From the NCBI GenBank assembly GCA_945868435.1, contig CAMBLG010000004.1, positions 124,001 through 188,000 on the forward strand: a stretch of 64,000 nt of DNA, read 5' to 3'. How positions within the stretch are numbered: position 1 is the first letter of the stretch; each line of letters opens with the position of its first letter. The notes under the pieces were generated by a model that worked only from the letters and a program-made list of their open reading frames with translations, made no database searches and was not told the origin of the DNA. Positions 8,639 to 18,266 of the stretch are shown here, piece by piece. The translations under genes and the position numbers were made by a program. The stretch is from an uncultured Lachnospiraceae bacterium. Its GTDB lineage: Bacteria > Bacillota > Clostridia > Lachnospirales > Lachnospiraceae.

Positions 8639-9484
8639 TTAATTCCTGCATGTAATCCGCGTAAGCTCCGGCTTGATCCGATCCTTCTCAAGAATCAGTT
8701 CCCCAATGGAATCCGCTGTTATAGTTCCGCTTGTAGGATTGATCACGCTGTCGATGTGGCTGCATATATCGGCTTCCACCGTCGAATACTCGAATGCCAG
8801 CGTCGTATTAATCAGCTTACAATTCTTCATGACCAGATTGTCAATATAGCACATACCCTGCAAACTCTCAACCGTACAATTGATCAATGTCAGATTCTTC
8901 GCATTCCATCCAAGATATTCCCCGGATATAAACGAATCATAAACCGTAACCTGATCGGTATTCCAAAAGGCATCCTTTGACAAAAGCTTCGCGTTTTTCA
9001 TGGTCATATGTTTCACTCCGTCAAAGGAATAATTGCCCACCAGTTCAAAATTCTGAATTTCAATATTCTCACAGTTCATGGCAAAATAATCACCTCTTGC
9101 CTGTACATCTGTCATCTCAATATTTTTGCAGTTCCACAGCGTTTCCTCCGCATTGACAAAATTCACATGCTTCAACTTCACTCCGTCACAGCGGCGAAAA
9201 TTCTTCGGTGCCTCGATCAATGCCCTGTCCACTTCGATATTGTCGGTGTACCACACTCCGGCTCTTGCCATGTCAAACCAGGTACAATCCTCCGCCTGGA
9301 TATTCCTGCAGTACCAGAGCGGATATTTCCACTTAAACATACTGTTGTATAAACGGATATCCCTGCTCTCCTTCAGCGGGGATTCTCCCTGATCAAAAAT
9401 GCTGTCATATATATCCATATCCTGACTGCCAAAAAGCGCGCGCTCCCCGGTCAGGAATTCCTGTCTGATCTGTTTATTACTCAT
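8639..9484 (-). CDS. DUF3737 family protein, predicted right-handed beta-helix
   Basis: The 281-residue protein consists of repeated 20-25-residue coils such as LYNSMFKWKYPLWYCRNIQ, WNCKNIEMTDVQARG and NCENIEIQNFELVG, giving the stacked-strand pattern of a beta-helix. The opening GERALFGSQDMDIYDS and overall length fit DUF3737. There is no signal peptide or membrane segment. The family has no established biochemical role that I know of. It starts 45 bp after the REC-GGDEF gene and could be the tail of the signalling operon. Confidence 0.85.
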   Translation of the reverse strand: MSNKQIRQEFLTGERALFGSQDMDIYDSIFDQGESPLKESRDIRLYNSMFKWKYPLWYCRNIQAEDCTWFDMARAGVWYTDNIEVDRALIEAPKNFRRCDGVKLKHVNFVNAEETLWNCKNIEMTDVQARGDYFAMNCENIEIQNFELVGNYSFDGVKHMTMKNAKLLSKDAFWNTDQVTVYDSFISGEYLGWNAKNLTLINCTVESLQGMCYIDNLVMKNCKLINTTLAFEYSTVEADICSHIDSVINPTSGTITADSIGELILEKDRIKPELTRITCRN

Positions 9485-9528
9485 GTCACGTCTCCCTTGT
9501 TAGCTTATACCGGATTTTCTCATTCCAC

Positions 9529-10908
9529 TCACGATTTCTCCAACTTTGCATCATCCATAGAAGCGATTCCGTAATCAATCTGTACCGTTCTGCCTGTATA
9601 GAGTTCTCGAAAGCATTTGAGAATGCGTGCTGCGACCATATCTCCATTCACTTCATTCACATCCATAAGAATGACTATAATCTGCTTGCTGGAGTATCGC
9701 GTAGACACATCGGATCTGCGGAGGGACTGGTAGATTGCTTTTTCAAGTGTTTCCAATGCCAACTCCATCTCCGCAATATCCATTTTCTGTTCGTCATTGT
9801 CGACTATGGTAAAAAGCAGCGTCTGAACTTCTCTCCTGCTGCGCTCAACAAACCTGTGAATAAAATTATACACATGATGGAAGCTCTCAAAATCGAGAGA
9901 ATACACACCTCTTCCACCGTCCGCACGATTCATGAATTCACGAAGATAATTTAAGTCAACATTTTTTTCACCGCGCTTCTTTTCTGTCTGCAGTTTGTCA
10001 CTGAAAAAGTGATAGGAATTCTTACCGTTCTGCTTCACATAATAGAGCGCTTTATCTGCGCAATTATAGAGCCTGTTAAATTCCGCTGCGTCCTCCGGTG
10101 CCTGTGCGATGCCGATGGAAACAGAAGAATTTGTTTCAAATTTACACTGCTCCAGTTTATCGCACAAATCGGAAATGATATCTGCCGCACGACTTCCAAT
10201 TTCACTTTTCGAGGTAAGATCCTTATAAAACACCACAAATTCGTCTCCTCCGATGCGGCAAAGAATATCCTCCTCCCCCGAAAAATCCCGCAGGGTATCC
10301 GCAAACATCTTCAGTACGCGGTCGCCTTCTATATGCCCATAGTTATCATTGATGGCTTTAAAATTGTCCAGATCGATCATCATCAGAGTGCCCTTCGCTT
10401 CCTGTGCGATCATCTTGTTGACTGCTGCCTCCGTATACACTCTGTTCCAAAGGCCTGTCAGCGCATCCTGACAGGATTTATTCTTTATATCGGAAACCTC
10501 GCGGGTCTTCTGCTCCAGCCGCTCCGCAAGACTGCAGCGGAGTTCTTCCAGCTCCAACGCTCTCCCGATTCGTGAGCGCATTACCTCCGGGACAAAAGGC
10601 TTCGCAATAAAATCTATGGCACCTTCCTTAAAGCAGCGTGTCTCAGTTTCAGTATCATTATCCGCCGTAAGAAAAATCACGGGAATATCTTTACAGCTTT
10701 CCATCTGCCGTATCTTTTGAAGCACTTCAAAGCCATCCATTTCCGGCATATTGATGTCAAGCAGAATGATATCGCAGTCACCATTTTGAAGATATGCGAG
10801 CGCCTGTGTTCCCTTCATAGCCGGGATCACTTTATATTCAGCACTTAAAACCCTTCTCGCCGTAGCCAGATTCAGCTTATCATCGTCAATAATCAATATA
10901 TTCTTCAT
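9529..10908 (-). CDS. Response regulator with GGDEF (diguanylate cyclase) domain
   Basis: Residues 1-120 form a receiver domain with acidic pocket IIDDD and predicted phospho-Asp51 in LLDINMPEMDG. A helical linker leads to a GGDEF domain with an intact IGGDEF at about 219-224, so c-di-GMP synthesis is expected. The product-inhibition I-site RxxD before it is not seen (GEED instead). Residues about 315-459 look like a second, degenerate cyclase-like domain that keeps the fold (YSSKQIIVILMDVNEVNGD) but has no GGDEF. It follows the solute-binding protein by 19 bp in the same operon and opposes the HD-GYP protein encoded at 17241. Confidence 0.92.
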   Translation of the reverse strand: MKNILIIDDDKLNLATARRVLSAEYKVIPAMKGTQALAYLQNGDCDIILLDINMPEMDGFEVLQKIRQMESCKDIPVIFLTADNDTETETRCFKEGAIDFIAKPFVPEVMRSRIGRALELEELRCSLAERLEQKTREVSDIKNKSCQDALTGLWNRVYTEAAVNKMIAQEAKGTLMMIDLDNFKAINDNYGHIEGDRVLKMFADTLRDFSGEEDILCRIGGDEFVVFYKDLTSKSEIGSRAADIISDLCDKLEQCKFETNSSVSIGIAQAPEDAAEFNRLYNCADKALYYVKQNGKNSYHFFSDKLQTEKKRGEKNVDLNYLREFMNRADGGRGVYSLDFESFHHVYNFIHRFVERSRREVQTLLFTIVDNDEQKMDIAEMELALETLEKAIYQSLRRSDVSTRYSSKQIIVILMDVNEVNGDMVAARILKCFRELYTGRTVQIDYGIASMDDAKLEKS

Positions 10909-10927
10909 GCAGTCTTACCTCGCCCAA

Positions 10928-11746
10928 TTATTTATCTGCCAAAACAGCGTTTCCGATTCCATACCTCTCTGCCAGAGAACCGATCGTTCCATCTTCGTAA
11001 GAAGCTTTGAGGAACTCGTTCACTTTCTCTGTCAGATCGGAGTCTTTGCGCAAACCTACACATATCTTTTCATCATTTAAGGAAATACCAAAGCCAAGGT
11101 CATCAAATTGCTGGCCATCACTTGTGTAATATGCAGCCATAACGATATCGATCACTGTTGCATCCGCTTTCTTATCGCAGACGCTCTGCAGCGCTTCGAT
11201 CTGGGTAGCGCATGCTATGTAACGGTATTTCCGCTCCTTGAGCAGGGATTCTCCGGCAGAACCCGACTCCACCGCAAACAAAAGATGCTGGCATGATTCG
11301 ATCGTATTGAATTGTTCCATTTCATCTCTGCGCAGTACAACCACCTGGGAATTGGAAAGATAGGGATTGGAGCAGGAAATCACCTCCTGCAGTTCTTCCG
11401 TCATCGTCATTCCATTCCAGATACAGTCGATAACTCCCTTATCGAGAAGCTCTGTTTTCTTATCCCAGTCGATCTCCACAAATTCCGGCGTAACACCAAG
11501 ACTTTGTGCGAACGCTTCCGCCAAGTCTGCATCAAAGCCCGTCCAGGCTTCTCCATCACGATAGTCCATCGGCGCATAATCCGTGATGCCGACCACAAGA
11601 GTTCCCTTGCTTTGCACATATTCCAAATCCGACTTCCCCTGCTCCATTCCGGGAGCCGTATCACCGGTATTCTGCCCACATCCCGCCACCGCAAGCATCA
11701 TCGTTGCCGCCAGCAGAATGCACATCTTTTTGTACTGCATCTTCAT
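10928..11746 (-). CDS. Family 3 solute-binding lipoprotein (amino-acid type), orphan
   Basis: The signal peptide ends in a lipobox (LAVAGCG), so Cys23 should be lipidated. The mature part has the type II periplasmic-binding-protein pattern: GTLVVGITDYAPMDYRDG, WTGFDADLAEAFAQSLG and the C-terminal KVNEFLKASYEDGTIGSLAERYG. Such proteins usually deliver amino acids to an ABC importer, but no permease or ATPase gene is nearby. It lies between a hybrid histidine kinase and a REC-GGDEF protein, which suggests it senses a ligand for the membrane kinases of this operon. That role is inference from position. Confidence 0.9.
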   Translation of the reverse strand: MKMQYKKMCILLAATMMLAVAGCGQNTGDTAPGMEQGKSDLEYVQSKGTLVVGITDYAPMDYRDGEAWTGFDADLAEAFAQSLGVTPEFVEIDWDKKTELLDKGVIDCIWNGMTMTEELQEVISCSNPYLSNSQVVVLRRDEMEQFNTIESCQHLLFAVESGSAGESLLKERKYRYIACATQIEALQSVCDKKADATVIDIVMAAYYTSDGQQFDDLGFGISLNDEKICVGLRKDSDLTEKVNEFLKASYEDGTIGSLAERYGIGNAVLADK

Positions 11747-11769
11747 ATCAATTCCTCACATTTCTTCTT

Positions 11770-14439
11770 TCAGTCCTTCATCATAAACAGCAATCCGAAT
11801 GTCCCCGGTCCGCAATTGGTGGCAACCGCAGGAGAAGCTTTCTGACAGATGATATGTTCAAAAGACACCTTCTGGTTCACCAGTTCTTTGATCTCGTCCA
11901 ATTCTTCTCTGGTCAAGCCCGCATAGGTAATAAAGAGCGTTTTTTTGTCAATCTGACCCAGAGTATGAAACAGGGATGAAATATATTTCTTCCATGCGTA
12001 GTCTCTCGCTCCTACTCGCAGCGCTCCGACCTGCATACTGCTGTTTTTCAGAACAATGACCGGATGTATCATGAACGATCTGCACAGAGTGTGTACGTTT
12101 TGTGATACTCTTCCGGACCGTGCCAGATATTCGGTATCCGTTACAATGAAGCTGGTTTTCACCCGTTTTCTTACGGACTTCATCTCACTTACAATCGCCT
12201 CCGCGGACATTCCGCTTTCCACTGCCTCCGCTGCACATAATGCCATAAGCCCCATTCCGCTTGACAGATGCCCGGAGTCAATCACAGTTACATTATCAAA
12301 GGTCTTTGATGCCTCCAGCGCATTCTCGTATGCTTTGCTGGCATGTTTTGCGAACGCAATATGGATAATGTATTGCGCCTTTGTCAACTGCTCCGCAAAA
12401 AATTCCTCATATTCTTCCACCTCCGGCGGCTCTGAGCGCACATTTTTCCCTTTTTCTCCCATGTAGGAAAGGATTTCATCTGTTCCGGTTTCCTCCCCGT
12501 CCAGGAACTCACCGCCTTCGGTAACTACACGATATGGAATGATAGCAATCTGGTACTTCTCGACCAGGTATTGGGGAAGATCACTGGTGCTGTCCGTAGA
12601 AACCATAACCGGCCGCTTTATTCGGTGTGCAAGAACAGGAGACTCCACCACATCTTTCAGTCGCTCCGCCTGCATCACGTTCACCAGTTCCTTCGGCAGA
12701 TGACACAACAGCTCTGCCTCCAGCTGCGCACCGCTCACCGGCTTGGACAGAAAGCCGTCAAATCCTTCTCTTCGATACAGGGCCTGATGCTCTCCGCCTG
12801 CATTTGCCGTAAGAATCACCACCGGAGTACTCTGATTCAGACCTCCTGTCTGCTTACGGATCTCATGAAAACATTCGATTCCATCCATCTCCGGCATCAA
12901 ATGGTCCATAAAGATAACATCATACCGTTGCTCAAATGTTTTCTTCAGACAATCCGCACCGCCGGAAGCCGTGTCGATGTTCACCTTGGTAGCACGCAGA
13001 AGCTTTTCCTCCACCATCAGGTTCGTCTCATCATCATCCACGATCAGCACATGTGCCTTCGGTGCCTCAAAGCTTTGCTTATAATGCTGCCTTACATTCA
13101 GGGCATGCCTCTTTTCCAGATTCAGCGCCCCGATTTCGGCATCGCTCATAATCTCCTGCGGCAATGTGATCACGAAGGTCGAGCCTTTTGTGTACACACT
13201 GTTTACCGCGATCTCTCCGTCCATAAGAGCCACCAGCTGCTTCACAATGGAAAGTCCGAGACCGGTTCCCTCAATATAGCGGTTCTTTTCTTCATCCACC
13301 CGTTTAAACGCGCCAAACAAAAAGGGAATGCTCTCCTTTTTGATACCCATACCGGTATCCGTTACGGAAAAGGATATCAATGCACGGCCATTCTCCTGCT
13401 TCTTGCACTGAATGGACAGTGTGACCGATCCCTCCGATGTATATTTTACCGCATTGTTCAGCACATTGATCAGAATCTGCTTGATCCGAACCTCGTCTCC
13501 ATACAGCTGTGAAGGCATGGACTGATCCACATCAATATGAAATTCCAGTCCCTTTTCCTTGGCGCGCACCCAGATCATATTGACAATATCGGACAGCATA
13601 TCCCCCACATCATAGGTGACGGGGACGATATCCATGTTTCCAGATTCAATCTTAGACATGTCCAGGATATCATTGATGAGGGAAAGGAGCGTTTTGCTGG
13701 CGCCCTGGATACTTTTGGCATCCGCCGCCACTTCGTCTGATACATCCTCACGCAAAATCATTTCATTTAAGCCGATAATGGTATTGATCGGCGTCCGGAT
13801 TTCATGGCTCATGCTGGAGAAGAACCGGTTCTGTGCCCGATTCAGTTCCTCGATTTCTTTTTTCTGTTTCTGCGTCATCTCGTTCTCAGAACGGTAGATC
13901 GCATTCTGGAATAAGATCATGCCGCAGGTCAGTATTGTCACAATGCTCAAGGTTGCGAAGGAATCCACATACGCCATCTGAATCGTATGGGCAGCAATGA
14001 CTTCAGGGTAAAAGTATGCAATATAATAACAGACTGCACAGATGAAAAAGCTGCTCACAATCAAAACATATTTTATTTTTTTCTCTACAACAAGGCACAC
14101 AAAGACCACTCCGAACATAAACCAGATCGGGCCGCCTCCATAGATTCCGCCACCGGTCAGAAAATTATAGGGCAACATAAAATAAATGATCAGAAACGCG
14201 ATAAGGACTGCCCCTAACTGTATCTTGCGATAACGGATGGTGAAATATGTAATACCGAAAATAACTGCCAAAGCCAGTATCATAGCAAGAAGATTATTGA
14301 TATTTTCCCCTGCCACAGCCCCGGCTGCAATTCCCGCGGCCAGTCCGACCAGTCCCAGCGTTACAAGCAGCCGATACATGCGCTCCTGACGGCTCAGGCT
14401 GCTATTTCCAATATCCTGAATCAGCTTTTTCGGATTCAT
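11770..14439 (-). CDS. Hybrid histidine kinase with C-terminal DegV domain
   Basis: In order: about five or six membrane segments (residues 24-185), a HisKA domain with MSHEIRTP (His212), a HATPase domain ending GTGLGLSIVKQL (about 391-402), a receiver (LIVDDDETN, phospho-Asp512 in FMDHLMPEMDG), and from about 609 to 889 a full-length DegV/EDD fold (STDSTSDLP, VIDSGHLSSGMG, YLARSGRVS). DegV proteins bind a fatty-acid chain, and in Gram-positives serve as FakB, so this kinase may read or be tuned by fatty acids. There is no HPt domain, so phosphate would pass to a partner; both other kinases of the operon carry one. Its start overlaps the upstream kinase gene by 4 bp (ATGA). Confidence 0.92.
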   Translation of the reverse strand: MNPKKLIQDIGNSSLSRQERMYRLLVTLGLVGLAAGIAAGAVAGENINNLLAMILALAVIFGITYFTIRYRKIQLGAVLIAFLIIYFMLPYNFLTGGGIYGGGPIWFMFGVVFVCLVVEKKIKYVLIVSSFFICAVCYYIAYFYPEVIAAHTIQMAYVDSFATLSIVTILTCGMILFQNAIYRSENEMTQKQKKEIEELNRAQNRFFSSMSHEIRTPINTIIGLNEMILREDVSDEVAADAKSIQGASKTLLSLINDILDMSKIESGNMDIVPVTYDVGDMLSDIVNMIWVRAKEKGLEFHIDVDQSMPSQLYGDEVRIKQILINVLNNAVKYTSEGSVTLSIQCKKQENGRALISFSVTDTGMGIKKESIPFLFGAFKRVDEEKNRYIEGTGLGLSIVKQLVALMDGEIAVNSVYTKGSTFVITLPQEIMSDAEIGALNLEKRHALNVRQHYKQSFEAPKAHVLIVDDDETNLMVEEKLLRATKVNIDTASGGADCLKKTFEQRYDVIFMDHLMPEMDGIECFHEIRKQTGGLNQSTPVVILTANAGGEHQALYRREGFDGFLSKPVSGAQLEAELLCHLPKELVNVMQAERLKDVVESPVLAHRIKRPVMVSTDSTSDLPQYLVEKYQIAIIPYRVVTEGGEFLDGEETGTDEILSYMGEKGKNVRSEPPEVEEYEEFFAEQLTKAQYIIHIAFAKHASKAYENALEASKTFDNVTVIDSGHLSSGMGLMALCAAEAVESGMSAEAIVSEMKSVRKRVKTSFIVTDTEYLARSGRVSQNVHTLCRSFMIHPVIVLKNSSMQVGALRVGARDYAWKKYISSLFHTLGQIDKKTLFITYAGLTREELDEIKELVNQKVSFEHIICQKASPAVATNCGPGTFGLLFMMKD

Positions 14440-17240
14440 TCTGCCTCACCGCCTTTCACTTTTGTGATCAGAGCCCCAACCTTCTCAGCCGCCGAAACAA
14501 ATTCAAAATCGTCCACATCCTGCCGTACCTTATCCAGAAGTTCTCCGACAGACGTTCCCTGATAAACAGCCCCGCTCATCTCAGAGATCAAAGACTCCGC
14601 TTTATCTGCTTCAAAGGTATCCAATCCCGCTTTTAACTCTGTCAGACTATGAAGCAGCTCATCCCGGGAAATATCGGAGGGTTCTGCCCGATTCTCCTGT
14701 ACAGAACTGTCTTCCTCCAGAGCCAATACATCCAATATAACCTGCACCACATGTCGGTACTGGGTAAGAAGTTCTTCGTGATGCGCATGAATGTAGTCTG
14801 CATCCCCCGCTTTGGCTGCTACTTCCATCTGCTTTGCATTCTCCGACAGCGAATCCGCCCCCACCATCTTTGCAGTGCTCTTCAATGCATGGGCCAGGAT
14901 TCCATAATTTTCAAAATCTTCCTGATTAAAGAAATCGCTCATTTTCGCTGCCTTTTGCTCTGCATCCTTCGCAAATTTTGTCAACAGCTCCACATAGAAG
15001 TCCCTGTCGCCTCCACAATATTGAATTCCGGAGCCGGTATTCATTCCGGCTCGTTCAAGCCGGATGATCGTATTGTCTTCCGATTTGCTTTCCGGCATCT
15101 GCCCATCAACTACTTCCTCTTTTGAATCAGCCTGCTTCTCTCCTTGTTCATCCTGCCTGCTTTTCCTGCTCCTTTCATCTACAAAAGAAATGGATGCTTT
15201 CGGCAGCACTTTCCTCAGAATGCGCTCCATCTCCAACGGTTCAACGGGCTTAGAAACAAATTCATCAAAGCCTTCCCGCAGGAACATTTCCCTTGCGCCA
15301 CTGACAGCATTGGCGGTAAACGCAATGACCGTTGACGCCCTTCCGGTATCTGCATTTACCTTACGAAGATGTTTTAGCGTTTCCACTCCGTCCATTTCCG
15401 GCATCATGTGGTCAAGAAAGATCAGATCAAACTCCTGCGTCCGGCAAAGCTCAATTGCTTCCCTTCCACTTTCCGCTGTCGTGACAATCATCTGATAGTC
15501 CCTGAAAATTCCTTCCGCAACCATGAGGTTCATGGGTTCATCGTCCACCACAAGCACCCGGACACCCGGACAGATCATATATTTTTCCTTAAACTGTTCT
15601 TCTCCTTCTGTCGCTCCCGCATTCAGAAAATTGACGATCGGCAGACTGTAAAACGGCTTTTTGAGAAGCATCATCCGGCTTTTCTGCGGCAAAATATGCT
15701 CCTCATCCGAAATCACAATCACCTTTATGTTCTGGGATAATTCTTCAAAATATGATTTGTCTGCTTCGTATTCTTCCCTTGCAATGAACACATGAGTCAG
15801 TCGATACATAGATATCAGATGTTCAAGTCCATCGATATCGACCACCCTGTGCAGCGTCAAATCCAACCCTTGCACCAGATGCCTGATCATTGCATCATAA
15901 TAATCCCGAACTTCCGGAACTTCGTATTTTTCCGGTCTCAAATAACAGGCCAGACACAGATTTTCCCGATTCTGCACCACCATACACGGGGCATCATCCG
16001 CCACTTTCTGTGGAATGCTGACAGACACTGTCGTGCCCTCTCCCTCAGTACTCTCTATCTGCATAAAGCCTTCCATTGCCGATACCATGCCGTATACGAT
16101 TGACAATCCGAGTCCCAGTCCCCCAGCTCTTCGATTTCTCCCACCGTTGGACTGATAAAATCTCTCTCTGATTTTTTCCAGTTCTTCTTCGGCAATCCCC
16201 ACACCGGTATCATTCACCCGGATACACAGATTAACCCCGTACTCCTTTTTCAGAGCGTATACTCTGACATAAATTCCGCCTTTTTTTGTAAACTTGAATG
16301 CATTGTCAATCAAATGCTCTAACACCTTTTTGATTTTCTTTTCGTCTCCGATGAGAACCGAAGGTATGTCGGCATCGACATCAAAAATCAGTTCCAGTTC
16401 ATGTTCTCTCTCCAACAGGCGGTTTCCAACGATGATATCATTTACCACCGATGAAATCATATAGGTACCTTCACTGATCCGAAGTCTTCCGGTATCAATT
16501 TCCGTATAGTCAAGGATATCTCCAATCTGGTTGAACAGTCTGTGCCCCGCAATCTGGATCGAATACAGATCCTTCTTCTTTTCCGCGTCCTCTTCGTTTT
16601 TCAGCATTACCGTCGTAATCCCCGTAACAGCATTGATGGGCGTACGAAGTTCATGAGAAACATTCGTCAGAAAATCTTCTGTTCTGCGGTTAGTCTCTTC
16701 CAGCTCCGCAATTTGGTTCTCCGTGATCCTTCTTTCTTTATTGCGGGTTTTCAGGATAGACTTCACCAGATACCCAGCCAGAAAAACCAGCAAGAAGTGC
16801 AGACCGACCCTCGTGATTGCAAGCGGAGAACCTTCCACAGCTGCTCCCGGCACAAATACAAAGTCATAACACATGGTCAGGACATAAGTTGCTACGCAGA
16901 ACCGGATCATGTTATAGTTTTCTACACTCAAATAAAGCATGATAACAACGATCATTGTCGGTGCAAGATCATACGTACTGGTTTCGTGAATCCCGTAGAA
17001 GAAAAATGCCAGCATGGACAGAATGAAGTACAGCCAAACCCGAATGGTTTCCGGGATTTTCTCTGTGATGTGGATCACCCAGCAGGCAACAAGTCCCAGC
17101 AGAAGCAGAACAACACCAACTGTTTCCCATCCAAGAAGCAAAGATTCCCCCGTTAATACAATGATCAAAATTGTACAGACAAGCAATACCAACAAATGCG
17201 TTGCCCTCTGCTTTTCCGGCTCGTATGTCAATTCTTTCAC
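14436..17240 (-). CDS. Hybrid histidine kinase, HisKA-HATPase-pseudoREC-REC-HPt
   Basis: Six or so membrane helices (residues 15-165) precede HisKA with NVSHELRTP (His196), a HATPase ending GLGLGLSIVYGM (about 374-385), a region (about 415-540) that looks like a receiver without the phospho-Asp, a true receiver (VLVVDDEPMN, Asp610 in [11 protein letters not shown]) and an HPt domain (LAHALKSTAKMVGA, His784). It can therefore run a full His-Asp-His relay. The GTG start (17240) directly follows the TAG of the HD-GYP gene in the same frame; TTG at about 17231, with AGGTGA before it, is an alternative. The sensor part has no extracellular domain of note, so it probably senses a membrane state or partner. 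Confidence 0.92.
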   Translation of the reverse strand: MKELTYEPEKQRATHLLVLLVCTILIIVLTGESLLLGWETVGVVLLLLGLVACWVIHITEKIPETIRVWLYFILSMLAFFFYGIHETSTYDLAPTMIVVIMLYLSVENYNMIRFCVATYVLTMCYDFVFVPGAAVEGSPLAITRVGLHFLLVFLAGYLVKSILKTRNKERRITENQIAELEETNRRTEDFLTNVSHELRTPINAVTGITTVMLKNEEDAEKKKDLYSIQIAGHRLFNQIGDILDYTEIDTGRLRISEGTYMISSVVNDIIVGNRLLEREHELELIFDVDADIPSVLIGDEKKIKKVLEHLIDNAFKFTKKGGIYVRVYALKKEYGVNLCIRVNDTGVGIAEEELEKIRERFYQSNGGRNRRAGGLGLGLSIVYGMVSAMEGFMQIESTEGEGTTVSVSIPQKVADDAPCMVVQNRENLCLACYLRPEKYEVPEVRDYYDAMIRHLVQGLDLTLHRVVDIDGLEHLISMYRLTHVFIAREEYEADKSYFEELSQNIKVIVISDEEHILPQKSRMMLLKKPFYSLPIVNFLNAGATEGEEQFKEKYMICPGVRVLVVDDEPMNLMVAEGIFRDYQMIVTTAESGREAIELCRTQEFDLIFLDHMMPEMDGVETLKHLRKVNADTGRASTVIAFTANAVSGAREMFLREGFDEFVSKPVEPLEMERILRKVLPKASISFVDERSRKSRQDEQGEKQADSKEEVVDGQMPESKSEDNTIIRLERAGMNTGSGIQYCGGDRDFYVELLTKFAKDAEQKAAKMSDFFNQEDFENYGILAHALKSTAKMVGADSLSENAKQMEVAAKAGDADYIHAHHEELLTQYRHVVQVILDVLALEEDSSVQENRAEPSDISRDELLHSLTELKAGLDTFEADKAESLISEMSGAVYQGTSVGELLDKVRQDVDDFEFVSAAEKVGALITKVKGGEAE

Positions 17241-18266
17241 CTACTTTTCTCTCATCTGATAATCCCTATCCTCATCGATCATGGACAGCATAATCTCTGC
17301 AAATACGGGATCAAACTGCGTTCCTTTTCCCTTTTCCACTTCTTCCCGCACCTTTGCCTGCGGAAGTACATCCCTGTAGCTTCTTCGGGAGCTCATTGCA
17401 TCGTAAGCGTCTGCAACTGCAATAATTCTCGCTTCCGTCGGGATTTCCTCACCGGCAATGCCGTCCGGATAACCCTTGCCGTCATAACGTTCATGATGCC
17501 ATCTGGCACCGGTGCTCAGCTTTGGAAATTCCGTGATATTCTTCAAAATCTTCGCCCCCGTGACCGGATGCTTTTGTATGATGGAGTATTCCTCATCCGT
17601 AAGCTTTGCCGGTTTGTTGATAATGGCATCGGGAATGCCAATCTTCCCAACATCATGAAGAAGCCCCATCATGTAGATTTCATCCTGTACTTCTTCGGAA
17701 AAACCCGCACGCCGGGAAATTTCTCTTGAATATTCCGCCACTCTGGTGGAATGACCGTTGGTGTACGTATCCTTCGCATCAATCGCACCGGACAGCGTGG
17801 TCGCAATCTGCCTGGATATCTTCTCAAGCTTTTCATGCTGCGCCGTCACTTCCTGTGTCTTCTTTTCCACTTCATAGGCCAGATTCGTCTGAAGACGAAT
17901 CAACTCAATCGTGTGCCTTACACGAAGTAAAAGCACCTCCGGCACAAAGGGCTTCTTGATAAAATCCATTGCGCCCGCCTCCAGACCTTTTTTCTCCGTG
18001 TTGCTGTCGTCATCTGCCGTAAGAAAAATGACCGGTATATCCGCAGTCTCTTTGTTCTCCCGTATTGCGGCAATTGTATCGAATCCATTCATTCCCGGCA
18101 TATGTACATCAAGAAGAATAAGATCCGGCCTGTTTTCCTGCAGGAATTTTGTTGCGTCCTCTCCCGACTTCAAACAGCTCACGCGCAAATTCTCCCCACT
18201 TAATATGCGGTTTGCCATCTTAAGATTTGACGTATCGTCATCAACCACCAAAATCCAGTCACTCAT
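17241..18266 (-). CDS. Response regulator with HD-GYP (c-di-GMP phosphodiesterase) domain
   Basis: A receiver domain (residues 1-120; [17 protein letters not shown]) is joined by a coiled-coil linker to an HD-GYP domain. The metal-binding HD pair is in [13 protein letters not shown], and the GYP motif is intact in [13 protein letters not shown], so hydrolysis of c-di-GMP is expected. The start overlaps the end of the upstream kinase gene by 4 bp, and the next kinase starts right after its stop. With the GGDEF protein at 9529 it forms an opposing pair in one transcript. Confidence 0.93.
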   Translation of the reverse strand: MSDWILVVDDDTSNLKMANRILSGENLRVSCLKSGEDATKFLQENRPDLILLDVHMPGMNGFDTIAAIRENKETADIPVIFLTADDDSNTEKKGLEAGAMDFIKKPFVPEVLLLRVRHTIELIRLQTNLAYEVEKKTQEVTAQHEKLEKISRQIATTLSGAIDAKDTYTNGHSTRVAEYSREISRRAGFSEEVQDEIYMMGLLHDVGKIGIPDAIINKPAKLTDEEYSIIQKHPVTGAKILKNITEFPKLSTGARWHHERYDGKGYPDGIAGEEIPTEARIIAVADAYDAMSSRRSYRDVLPQAKVREEVEKGKGTQFDPVFAEIMLSMIDEDRDYQMREK

